Shown here: piece by piece, positions 7,975 through 15,049 of the stretch
Layout of the letters: each line of letters begins with the position of its first letter
How positions within the stretch are numbered: the first letter of the stretch is position 1
Source: Phycisphaerales bacterium
GTDB taxonomy: Bacteria; Planctomycetota; Phycisphaerae; UBA1845
Assembly (NCBI GenBank): GCA_020639115.1
Contig: JACKHG010000025.1
Span: forward strand, 1 to 38,335
DNA length: 38,335 bases
Direction: 5' to 3'
Notes under the pieces: generated by a model
Told to the model about the DNA's origin: nothing
The model's database searches: none
Seen by the model: only the letters and a program-made list of their open reading frames with translations
Translations under genes and position numbers: made by a program

Positions 7975-9098
7975 GCGTCCACCTTGACCTTCAGGCGGGC
8001 AGCGGTCCCCGGATGGGCCGGCGCCAGTTCGAACTCGCCGTCGATCTGCCGGGTCAGCGTGCGGATGAGCCGCAGGCCAAGGGAGTGCGCGTCCTCTCCG
8101 CCGACGTTCTCCGGTACGCCGACGCCCGTGTCCGCGACGGTCAGGTGGCAGACGCCGTCGCTCTCGCGCTGGATGGAAACTTCAATCGTGCCGTCGCCCG
8201 CCCCGCTCGGAAACGCGTGCTTGAGCGCGTTGGTGATCAGCTCGTTGAGTATCAGCCCGCACGGCACCGCCAGGCCGATGCTCATCGGTACGCTCGCGAG
8301 CCGCGTACGCAACGCCACCGGCCGCGCCGGGTCGCCCAGGTTGCGCACGAGCTGCTCGCTCAGGTCCCGCGCGTACTCGCCGAAGTCCACCGCGGCGAAG
8401 TTCTCGCTGCGGTACAGCCGCTCGTGCACCAACGCCATCGAGCGAACCCGGTCGCGGCACTCACGCAGGATGCGGATGGTATTCTCGTCCTCGGTGTACG
8501 TCGATTGCAGGTAGAACAGACTTGAGATGACGGCGAGGTTGTTCTTTACCCGATGATGTATCTCTTTGAGCAGAACCTCCTTCTCACGCAGCGTCGTCAG
8601 CTCGCGCTCGGTCTGCTTACGCTCCGTGATGTCCCGCACGACACAGAGAATCTTGGGGTGTTCGCCCCCCTCGACCGGCCCGAGCATGATGTCGACGGGA
8701 AACTCGCTGCCGTCGCGGCGCAGCCCGAAGAGCTCCAGGTCCTTGCCCATCGGACGCATCCGCGGTTCAGCCAAATAGTCCCGGCGGTGGGCAACGTGCC
8801 CCGCCCGATAGCGCTGGGGAATGAGTGTTTCAACGGTGACGCCGGCCAACTCCTCCGCGCCGTAGCCGAAAAGGCGTTCCGCCTGGGTATTGGCGCGAAC
8901 AATACAACCCGCAGCGTCCACCACGAGCAGGCCGTCGGGCGTGTAGTCAAACACCCGCTGATAAAGCTCCATGCGTTCCGGGCTTCCCTGGCTTGGCTCG
9001 GTGCCGTGCGCTGCGCCGACGCGCGCGGCGGCCTCCTCGATATGCGGGGACCGCAGCGCCGGGTCCGCGGGGACCGCAGCATCGGAGGTGTCATGCAT
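7971..9098 (-). CDS. PAS-domain sensor histidine kinase of the HisKA_2/HWE type
   Basis: 375 residues. A disordered N-terminus (1-40) is followed by a PAS/PAC sensor (about 43-160, ending CVVRDITERK). The H box is KEIHHRVKNNLAVISSLFYL (about 178-197), characteristic of HisKA_2 kinases, where the His in the HRVKN stretch is the phospho-acceptor. An HATPase domain follows with an N box (LILNELITNALKHAFP), DTGVGVP and SLGLRLI. No membrane helix is seen, so the PAS domain would sense an intracellular signal. The gene ends inside the start of the hybrid kinase gene (ATGA overlap), making a two-gene operon in which this kinase probably feeds the receiver-PAS-kinase-receiver protein. No strong Shine-Dalgarno precedes the ATG at 9098. 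A T/A-rich patch (TTAATATAGG on the minus strand, near 9155) could be part of the promoter. Confidence 0.93.
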   Translation of the reverse strand: MHDTSDAAVPADPALRSPHIEEAAARVGAAHGTEPSQGSPERMELYQRVFDYTPDGLLVVDAAGCIVRANTQAERLFGYGAEELAGVTVETLIPQRYRAGHVAHRRDYLAEPRMRPMGKDLELFGLRRDGSEFPVDIMLGPVEGGEHPKILCVVRDITERKQTERELTTLREKEVLLKEIHHRVKNNLAVISSLFYLQSTYTEDENTIRILRECRDRVRSMALVHERLYRSENFAAVDFGEYARDLSEQLVRNLGDPARPVALRTRLASVPMSIGLAVPCGLILNELITNALKHAFPSGAGDGTIEVSIQRESDGVCHLTVADTGVGVPENVGGEDAHSLGLRLIRTLTRQIDGEFELAPAHPGTAARLKVKVDA

Positions 9099-9526
9099 GG
9101 ACCGGGCCCATGGTTGTCCGGTGGGTTGTCCACAACGCCGCTTTCCGGACCACCTATATTAACTTCAGCAACGACGGGGTGTAGCGACCTGTTGGGGTGC
9201 AGTCAAGCGCAGGCGGCCTGGGGAGTGTTTGTAAATGCCAGTCAATAAACCCCTTGCGCGCAACTTCCCTCAGCAGTGTGCCACCGCACCGGCACTCCGG
9301 GGCTCCCGCGCGCCACCCCTCCCATTCCCCAGCCAACCGGTGCCTTGGCACCGGCGGTCGCAGCTCTTCCTCCAGATTGCCCTCCTCCGGTCTCCAGACT
9401 CAATATCGATGGCGGGGAGCCCCGCAATAGCGACTCCCCGCCACCTACTTGCGGCTGATGCGTTGTCCGCGTACGCGGCGCGCCCGGGTCAAACGGGTCG
9501 GGCCATCCACGCAAACGCAATATTGC
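9099..9526. other. Intergenic region with a candidate terminator hairpin
   Basis: 428 bases between the sensor-kinase start and the 3' end of the LVIVD exoprotein gene. Short open frames on both strands have no recognisable protein character. The only structure I see is GGCGGGGAG (9411-9419) paired with CTCCCCGCC (9434-9442) around a 14-base loop, 85 to 116 bases past the exoprotein stop codon. There is no T-run, so Rho-independent termination is not assured. The right half should hold the promoter of the two-kinase operon. Confidence 0.5.
9411..9442 (-). terminator. Possible terminator or mRNA 3'-end hairpin of the LVIVD gene
   Basis: A perfect 9-bp stem, GGCGGGGAG / CTCCCCGCC, with a 14-base loop lies downstream of the stop codon at 9527 on the minus strand. 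It lacks a U-tract, so a role in 3'-end stabilisation is as likely as termination. Confidence 0.4.
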
Positions 9527-11617
9527 TTACGGGCAACCGAACGCCGCCTGGAAGCGCGCGAAGTCGTGCAGATCGGCGTCGCCGTCCGCGTCGAGGTCGG
9601 CTGACCCGCATCCGCTCGACAGCGACGTGCCGGGTCCGAACAGGCAGCCAGCCATGATCGCCGCGTCGGCCGCATCGATGCGGCTGTCGCGGTTGACGTC
9701 CGCCGGGCAGTACGACCGGCAGGTGTCGCTGACGTCCAGAATTTCCAAACCGGAATCGTCATTCGCCAGGTAAGCGTGATTGCCGAGCACGGTGATGCCC
9801 GCGGCCACATCGGCGGGGCCGTGGATACCGATGGTGACGGGTGCCGTTGGATCACTGGCATCGATCACGTCGAGCTTGCCGTAGACACTCCCGACGTACA
9901 CCGTGCGGCCCACGGCGGTCAGTTTGTAGGTCTGGTCGATCAGATCCAGCGTGCCCAGCAGCGTCGGCGCCGCGGGGTCGCCCACATCGATAATCCTGAG
10001 GACGCCGTTGAATGGGTTGGTCACGTACGCGGTATCACCCACCACGGCCAGACTGGATGCGTCGAACTGCTCGCTGTACGAACCCAGCAATACCGGCGCC
10101 GCGGGATTGCTGACATCCACGATTCTCAGGCCGGTGACCGCGCCGCCCAGGTATATTTTGCTGTCCACCAACTCACCGCTGAAGAGGAAATCCGAGGGGC
10201 CGTCGAACGACAGAACACCGAGCTGCACCGGATGCGCCGGGTCGCTGACATCCACAGCCTCCAATCGCGTCGCCTCCACGATATACGCCACGGAGCCCGC
10301 CACCATCACGTCGAGGGCCGCTTGATTCTGAGGCACCGCATAGGTGGCCAGCAGCGCGGGGGCCTCCGGGTCACGCACATCGATGATCTCCAGGCCCGAC
10401 AAGTCGTCTGCAACGTAGGCCGTTGAACCCGCGACCGCCACGGCTGCGGCGCTGGGTGTGGCCACGGAACCAAGCGGCGCGGGCGCCGCCGGATCGCTCA
10501 CATCGATGATCTGCAATCCAGCCGACAGCTCGACGACGTAAGCCTTCGTGCCCAGCACCGTCAGATCCCGCGCGGAATTCAACGTGGCCAACGCGCCGAC
10601 GAGCGTGGGCGCCACCCGCGACACATCGAGCATCTCGAAGCCGGCGTTGCCCTCAGCTACGTACAGCGTCGTGCGATCGACACACAAACGGACGGCGACG
10701 CCGGCGGTGGTGTAGCCGTCGCGCAACTGCGGAGCAGTCGGATCGCTCACGTCGATGGACAACAATCCCGAATCGCCATCTCCGACGTACGCGGTCTTGC
10801 CCGCGAGCGTCACGCTGATGGCAATGCCCGGAGTGTCGTAGTTGCCGATCAGTGCGGGCGCGGTCGGATCGGAGACCTCGAACATCAGCAGGCCGGATTC
10901 GCCGTCCGCGACATACGCGATGCCGTTCCTCACCGTCACGCCTACAGCGTGATTCGGCGTGTCGTAGGCGCCGAGCAGCGTAGGGGTGGCTGGGTTGCTC
11001 ACGTCGATAATCTGCAGTCCCGCGTCGAAGGCAGCCACGTACGCGATGTCGCCCACCACCGCCACGTCGATCGCCTGGCCACCGCCGTCGTACGCACCGA
11101 GCAGGCTCGGGCTGGTCAGGGAACTCGCATCGACAAGCACGAGTCCCTGAGTGCCGACGGCCAGGTAGACGGTCGAGTCCTGCACCTTGACGTCGAACAC
11201 GGCGTCCTGGGTCGGGAAGGAGCCGAGGAGGGTTGGTGACGACTGGGACGACACATCGATGATCTTCAGGCCCGCAGCGAAATCGCTCACGTAGGCTGTC
11301 GGGCCCTGGACGAACACATCGTACGCGTTGTCCAACTGGTCGTAGACGCCGACCTGCAGCGGCGCCGCCGGGTCCAGGACGTAGTAGATCAACAATCCGC
11401 CGGCGCCGTCGGCCACGTACGTGCGGTTGTTCTGCACCGCGAAGTTGTTGACAAAGCCGGGGGTATCGACGGCTCCGAGCAGTCCGATCGTACCGCAGTC
11501 CGCACCGGGCGATCCGGCCCGGGCCGCGGCGGCGAGGCCGAGCGTGCAGAGCCCCACCAACAGGGCTCGAACAGGTTGGCTGAAACAGCCCGTGCTCATC
11601 TTTGCGTCAATCGTCAC
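9527..11617 (-). CDS. Secreted LVIVD-repeat beta-propeller protein with dockerin-like C-terminus
   Basis: 696 residues. I choose the GTG at 11617 because AAGGAG lies 7 bases before it; the ATG at 11599 has no such site. The start gives a Sec signal peptide (hydrophobic core ALLVGLCTLGLAAA, cleavage after ARA). Fourteen LVIVD repeats of about 42 residues follow, each with a strand like GLQIIDVSDPAAP and then a YVAD-type strand. Fourteen units fit two seven-bladed propellers (inference). The C-terminus (about 640-696) has two Ca-binding-type loops, DVNRDSRIDAAD and DLDADGDADLHD, like the dockerin-like tails of planctomycete exoproteins. The role is probably extracellular binding or scaffolding; no catalytic motif is seen. 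It is divergent from the pilin gene. Homology between repeats is visible by eye in the protein but no enzyme can be assigned. Confidence 0.88.
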   Translation of the reverse strand: MTIDAKMSTGCFSQPVRALLVGLCTLGLAAAARAGSPGADCGTIGLLGAVDTPGFVNNFAVQNNRTYVADGAGGLLIYYVLDPAAPLQVGVYDQLDNAYDVFVQGPTAYVSDFAAGLKIIDVSSQSSPTLLGSFPTQDAVFDVKVQDSTVYLAVGTQGLVLVDASSLTSPSLLGAYDGGGQAIDVAVVGDIAYVAAFDAGLQIIDVSNPATPTLLGAYDTPNHAVGVTVRNGIAYVADGESGLLMFEVSDPTAPALIGNYDTPGIAISVTLAGKTAYVGDGDSGLLSIDVSDPTAPQLRDGYTTAGVAVRLCVDRTTLYVAEGNAGFEMLDVSRVAPTLVGALATLNSARDLTVLGTKAYVVELSAGLQIIDVSDPAAPAPLGSVATPSAAAVAVAGSTAYVADDLSGLEIIDVRDPEAPALLATYAVPQNQAALDVMVAGSVAYIVEATRLEAVDVSDPAHPVQLGVLSFDGPSDFLFSGELVDSKIYLGGAVTGLRIVDVSNPAAPVLLGSYSEQFDASSLAVVGDTAYVTNPFNGVLRIIDVGDPAAPTLLGTLDLIDQTYKLTAVGRTVYVGSVYGKLDVIDASDPTAPVTIGIHGPADVAAGITVLGNHAYLANDDSGLEILDVSDTCRSYCPADVNRDSRIDAADAAIMAGCLFGPGTSLSSGCGSADLDADGDADLHDFARFQAAFGCP

Positions 11618-11902
11618 GGCAGATCTCCTTTGAGTCGGGTGCGCATCGGCCCGGCACCGAACCGGCGTCGAATCTCGCTTCTCGACAGGTAACGCGAAAT
11701 CGCCGGGCGGAAGGCTCAGAGATTCTCGCGGTCGACGCGGTCGGGGCTGGGGGACGTGATCCTGATAGGGCGGATCGAGAGTACGACTTGCGCGGAGATC
11801 CGGCACCGCTGGCCGTAAAGCCAGCGTCCGGCAGTGTTTGCGCGTCGCATCCGAAGGCGCCGGACGGGTTGCGCTTGGGGCGGAACGAAATGTATCCGTG
11901 CG

Positions 11903-11922
11903 GCCGCTCCGGCGGCGTTTTT
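11903..11922 (+). terminator. Terminator-like hairpin with T-run upstream of the pilin gene
   Basis: GCCGC (11903-11907), loop TCCG, GCGGC (11912-11916), then G and TTTTT (11918-11922). The stem is only 5 bp, but it is followed by a run of five T, rare in this GC-rich DNA. It lies about 185 bases before the pilin ATG, where it could attenuate a leader transcript or end a small RNA. Confidence 0.4.
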
Positions 11923-11981
11923 ATGGGAAGAAACCGCTCCGGATGAGTCCGATGTGATCGACCGCCCGCGCTGCCCCGGTC

Positions 11982-12010
11982 TGCGGCAGGCCTCCGCCGG
12001 AGGTTCCGCA
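11982..12010 (+). other. Nested hairpin in the pilin 5' leader
   Basis: TGCGG (11982-11986) pairs with CCGCA (12006-12010), enclosing a second perfect stem, CCTCC (11991-11995) with GGAGG (11999-12003). The inner GGAGG is itself Shine-Dalgarno-like and would be masked when folded, but it is about 100 bases from the pilin ATG. Confidence 0.35.
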
Positions 12011-12107
12011 GGGGCCCCGGCATTCGTCCGATGACTTCAACAGCGGCGTGGTCAAGTGCAACGGGATTCCCTCCGTGTCTCCTCGGTACCCGGAGTGGAA
12101 TGGAGCC

Positions 12108-12563
12108 ATGAATTCAGTGTCTCGACGTGCGTTCACCCTGGTTGAAGTGCTGATCGTCGTGGTCATCCTTGCGATCATCGCGGCGATCGTCGTGCCCCAG
12201 TTCTCCAGCGCCGCGACGGAAGCGGATCACGTCGCCGCCAGCCAGCTCGTCGGCATCGTGCAGCGCAAGATCGGCGAGTACCACGCCCTCAAGGGTAAGT
12301 GGCCCACCGCGATCGACGACGCTTGGTTTTCTCCCCCCGGGCTGCCCACCAACCCGTACAGCGACGGGGCGGCGTCGCTGACCGTCCAGAACATTGCTGG
12401 AAAAACCGAACTGGACATCAAGCACAGCAAGGGCGGCCCGATCATCTACTGGTACAACCAGGCCAACGGCTGCTTCCACACCCGCGTTCCCTGGCAGGGC
12501 ACCAACCAGGAAACCCTCGACCTCTACAACCGCGTCAACCACAGCGCCGCCAAGAACTTCTAG
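12108..12563 (+). CDS. Type IV pilin / GspG-like pseudopilin
   Basis: 151 residues from the ATG at 12108. An upstream in-frame start is possible, but this one gives a short positively charged leader of normal length. The N-terminus MNSVSRRAFTLVEVLIVVVI is a class III prepilin signal: cleavage before Phe9, Glu at mature position 5 (FTLVE), then a roughly 20-residue hydrophobic helix. The residue before the cut is Ala, not the usual Gly. The rest is a small soluble head domain with one conserved-looking tail (IIYWYNQANGCFHTRVPWQG). Major pseudopilins (GspG) and short type IV pilins share this size and layout. The prepilin peptidase, ATPase and secretin are not in the window. It is divergent from the LVIVD exoprotein and converges on the sigma-54 regulator with a 24-base gap. 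Confidence 0.88.
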   Translation: MNSVSRRAFTLVEVLIVVVILAIIAAIVVPQFSSAATEADHVAASQLVGIVQRKIGEYHALKGKWPTAIDDAWFSPPGLPTNPYSDGAASLTVQNIAGKTELDIKHSKGGPIIYWYNQANGCFHTRVPWQGTNQETLDLYNRVNHSAAKNF

Positions 12564-12587
12564 CGCAGGCCGGGCACGGCCCGAAGG

Positions 12588-14210
12588 CTATTCCGCGGAT
12601 CGGCTCAGCCCCATTCGCTTGATCCGCGACGCCAGCGTCGTCGGACGCATCCCCAGCAGCTCAGCCGCACCGCCCGGGCCGTGAACCTGCCAGTTCGTCT
12701 GCTGCAGCGCAGCCAGCACGTTCTCCCGGTCGCGACGCTTCATCTCCGCGTCCGTAACGACTGCTGTTGCTGCCGATGTGTCGGTATGAACGGCCTTGCG
12801 TGGCCGGCTCGCTTGCGGGTGGGGGAGGTCCAGGCGGATCGCGCCGCCCCGCGCGGTGATGACGGCCCGTTCGATGACGTTGAGCAATTCGCGCACGTTC
12901 CCCGGCCAGTCGTAGGCCTGCAGCGCCATGATATTGCCCTGGCTCAGCCCCTTGCACGCCCGGTGAAATCGGCGCGAAGCCTGCTCGCAGAACAGCTCCG
13001 CGAGCAGCGGTATGTCCTCCGTCCGTTTGCGTAGCGGCGGCACTTCGATGGGAAACACGTTCAACCGGTAGTACAGATCCTGCCGAAACCGGCCGGCTTC
13101 GACCTCGGCCTTCAGGTCGCGATTCGTGGCGGCAATGACGCGCACGTCCGCCGCGCGCGTACGTTCCTCGCCGATCCGCTCGTACGTCCCTTCCTGCAGG
13201 ACGCGCAGCAGCTTGCTCTGCAGCTCCAGGGGAATCTCGCCCACCTCGTCGAGCAGCAGCGTGCCGCCGTGGGCCAGTTCGAACCGCCCGGCCCGGTCGC
13301 GCACCGCACCGGTAAACGCGCCCTTGGCGTGCCCGAAGAACTCGCTCTCGTAGATCTCCCGCGGCACCGATGCACAGTTGACCCGGACCATGGCCCGTTC
13401 GTGCCGCCGGCTGCGCCGGTGGATCTCCTGGGCCACGAGTTCCTTGCCGGTACCACTCTCCCCGAGAATCAGCACGCTGGCATCGGTGGGCGCGACCAGC
13501 TCGATCTGCTGCGTGATGGCGCGTAGGGCGGGGCTCTGTCCGACGATTTCACCGAAGGCGCGGGCGTCGCAGACCTCTTCGCGCAGGTAGGCATTCTCCA
13601 ACTCGAGCTGCCGGCGCAGCGACTGGATTTCCTCAAAGGCCCGCGCGTTCGCCAGCGAGGCCGCGACGAGATCGGCGATCATCCGGAGCCAGTCCAGGCA
13701 GCGCTGACCGAGCGGGCTGCGCGTGAAAATCGCCAGCACGCCGAGGATCTCGCCCTTGAACACCAGCGGCTGACCCACGAAGCCGCGGATGCGCTCCCGC
13801 TGCGTCCACTCCGGGCGGGCGATCCACGTTGTATCCTCCTGGACATCGAGTACCGCGACGCACTGGCCCGTTGCGGCAACCTTGCCAACCTTGCGCACGC
13901 CCATCGGAAAGCGGGAGAAGTCACCGTCCAGCCGGTCCCACGGTGGCGCGTCCCCACTCACCGAGCGGCCCGCACTGGCGACGAGATGAAGACACCGCGC
14001 CTGGTCCTGACACACCTCGGGTAGCGGGCACCGCGCGCAGACGCCACCCGCGCGAATCAGCCAGATCCGCGCCAGCGCGATGTGCTCCTCGTCGGCGAGC
14101 CGCTCGACCACCACGCGCAGCACCGCGTCCAGCGAACCCTGCTGCCCGATCTCGAGCAACAGGTCCTTCAACACGTCCGAGACCGACATGCGTTCGCCGA
14201 GGGCAGGCAT
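12588..14210 (-). CDS. Sigma-54-dependent transcriptional activator with a four-cysteine GAF domain
   Basis: 540 residues from the ATG at 14210. The frame is open to a TTG at 14267, but that would run through the candidate upstream activator sites, so the ATG is preferred. Order: GAF sensor (about 10-190), AAA+ domain (about 215-455), Fis-type helix-turn-helix at the C-terminus (about 497-533). The AAA+ domain has Walker A GESGTGKE (250-257), the sigma-54 contact loop GAFTGA (297-302) and Walker B GGTLLLDEVGE (315-325). The GAF region contains Cys58-x2-Cys61-x5-Cys67-x5-Cys73 just before LHLVASAG. I infer binding of a metal or Fe-S cluster, or a thiol switch. The gene is divergent from the AhpD-like gene, whose upstream region carries a good -24/-12 promoter, so it very probably activates that unit. 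Family certain; ligand unknown. Confidence 0.95.
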   Translation of the reverse strand: MPALGERMSVSDVLKDLLLEIGQQGSLDAVLRVVVERLADEEHIALARIWLIRAGGVCARCPLPEVCQDQARCLHLVASAGRSVSGDAPPWDRLDGDFSRFPMGVRKVGKVAATGQCVAVLDVQEDTTWIARPEWTQRERIRGFVGQPLVFKGEILGVLAIFTRSPLGQRCLDWLRMIADLVAASLANARAFEEIQSLRRQLELENAYLREEVCDARAFGEIVGQSPALRAITQQIELVAPTDASVLILGESGTGKELVAQEIHRRSRRHERAMVRVNCASVPREIYESEFFGHAKGAFTGAVRDRAGRFELAHGGTLLLDEVGEIPLELQSKLLRVLQEGTYERIGEERTRAADVRVIAATNRDLKAEVEAGRFRQDLYYRLNVFPIEVPPLRKRTEDIPLLAELFCEQASRRFHRACKGLSQGNIMALQAYDWPGNVRELLNVIERAVITARGGAIRLDLPHPQASRPRKAVHTDTSAATAVVTDAEMKRRDRENVLAALQQTNWQVHGPGGAAELLGMRPTTLASRIKRMGLSRSAE

Positions 14211-14261
14211 ACCTGTATTCTCGGCCCCGCGACGAAATATCGCAACGTTTTTTCGTAACGG

Positions 14262-14273
14262 ACGCAAATGCGT
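14262..14273. promoter_or_regulatory. Candidate upstream activator site (dyad)
   Basis: ACGCA-AA-TGCGT is a 12-base perfect dyad about 95-105 bases upstream of the predicted transcription start of the AhpD-like unit, the usual distance for enhancer sites of sigma-54 activators. A second inverted pair, CGCAACG (14241-14247) and CGTTGCG (14307-14313), flanks it. It is likely bound by the divergently encoded Fis-type regulator (inference). Confidence 0.5.
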
Positions 14274-14342
14274 TCCCAGGGGCCGATCGCGCTAGAACTT
14301 GTAAACCGTTGCGGCTTCAGAGCTTGCGATGATTCTCGCTTC

Positions 14343-14357
14343 TGGCACGCACCGTGC
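14343..14357 (+). promoter_or_regulatory. Sigma-54 (-24/-12) promoter of the AhpD-like gene
   Basis: TGGCAC (14343-14348), 5 bases, GTGC (14354-14357) matches the consensus TGGCAC-N5-TTGC at all but one base, with the invariant GG and GC elements 10 bases apart. The predicted transcription start is near 14369, about 50 bases before the AhpD-like ATG. The adjacent divergent gene encodes a sigma-54 activator, which strongly supports the call. Confidence 0.82.
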
Positions 14358-14418
14358 GAATGTAAGTGCGTAGCCGACCGTGATGGGCACGGTCGCTGTT
14401 CAACACAAGGAGTCGAAA

Positions 14419-14976
14419 ATGCCCCGCATCCAAGCCATCGAAACGTCGCAGGCTGCCCCCAAGGCCAAGTCCCTCCTCGAGGGCGTGCAAAAGAAACTCG
14501 GCATGACCCCCAACCTCATGCGCACCATGGCCAACGCGCCCGCGGTTCTTGAAGCCTACCTGGGTTTCAGCAACAGCCTCACCCACGGCGCCCTCTCTCC
14601 GAAGCTGCGCGAGCAGATCGCCCTGACCGTCGGCGAGACGAACCAGTGCGACTACTGCCTCGCCGCCCACAGCGCCCTGGGTAAGATGGCCGGACTCGGT
14701 GACGAGGAGATCGCCGACAGCCGCCGCGGCGCGTCCCCCGACCGCAAGACCGAGGCAGTCCTGCGCTTCGCCCGCAAGATCGTCACCGCACGCGGTCACG
14801 TCAGCGACGACGACCTGCGCGCGGTGCGCGCCGCCGGCGTCAGCGACGCCGAGATCGCCGAGACCGTCGCCGCCGTCGCGCTCAACATCTTCACGAACTA
14901 CTTCAACCACGTCGCCGGCACCGAGATCGACTTTCCCCAGGTCGAGCCCGCCGCCGCCCCGGCGTGCAATTGCTGA
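14419..14976 (+). CDS. AhpD-like / carboxymuconolactone decarboxylase family protein with CxxC active site
   Basis: 185 residues from the ATG at 14419, with an ideal AAGGAG 6 bases upstream. All-helical AhpD-like fold. The active-site motif is Glu73...Cys77-Asp-Tyr-Cys80...His84 (ETNQCDYCLAAHSALGKMAG). This is the peroxidase-type arrangement in which the CxxC pair is redox-active and the Glu and His form a proton relay; true decarboxylases lack the CxxC. An unusual C-terminal tail ends PACNC, adding Cys183 and Cys185, which could exchange disulfides with the active site or bind metal (inference). It is the first gene of the sigma-54-controlled unit, followed by the DUF1348 and isochorismatase-YHS genes. 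It is cytoplasmic by sequence. A thiol-dependent peroxidase or reductase role is likely; the substrate is unknown. Confidence 0.92.
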   Translation: MPRIQAIETSQAAPKAKSLLEGVQKKLGMTPNLMRTMANAPAVLEAYLGFSNSLTHGALSPKLREQIALTVGETNQCDYCLAAHSALGKMAGLGDEEIADSRRGASPDRKTEAVLRFARKIVTARGHVSDDDLRAVRAAGVSDAEIAETVAAVALNIFTNYFNHVAGTEIDFPQVEPAAAPACNC

Positions 14977-14989
14977 TGAGCCCATGGCC

Positions 14990-15027
14990 GGCTGGTTGGG
15001 TGGCTGCCGCTAGCCACCCAGCCAGCC
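14990..15027 (+). other. Very stable 16-bp hairpin between the AhpD-like and DUF1348 genes
   Basis: GGCTGGTTGGGTGGCT (14990-15005) pairs with AGCCACCCAGCCAGCC (15012-15027) over 16 base pairs, including one G-U, with a 6-base loop GCCGCT. It begins 13 bases after the AhpD-like stop and ends about 22 bases before the DUF1348 start, just ahead of its AGGAG. No T-run follows, so it probably protects the upstream message from 3' decay or reduces read-through, giving much more AhpD-like protein than downstream products. Confidence 0.7.
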
Positions 15028-15049
15028 TCAACTCTACGAGGAGAACACC

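Larger units (their letters stand above)
11618..12107. other. Divergent intergenic region with structured leader before the pilin gene
   Basis: 490 bases between the divergent LVIVD and pilin genes. On the plus strand it holds a CGCTGGC/GCCAGCG hairpin (near 11800-11825), a short GC stem followed by TTTTT (11903-11922), and a nested pair of stems (11982-12010). CCGCTCCGG occurs twice, at 11904 and 11934. No protein-coding frame is convincing. The region looks like a long structured 5' leader for the pilin, or a small-RNA locus. Confidence 0.45.

Noticed and set aside
9197..9520. Short open frames on both strands in the gap before the LVIVD gene
   Set aside because: No ribosome-binding site, Pro/Arg/Ser-rich composition and no recognisable family.
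11790..11870. c-di-GMP (GEMM) riboswitch upstream of the pilin
   Set aside because: The GTAAAGCCAGCGTCCGG stretch is only superficially like the GEMM core; the second conserved half (GGTAGC-type) is missing.
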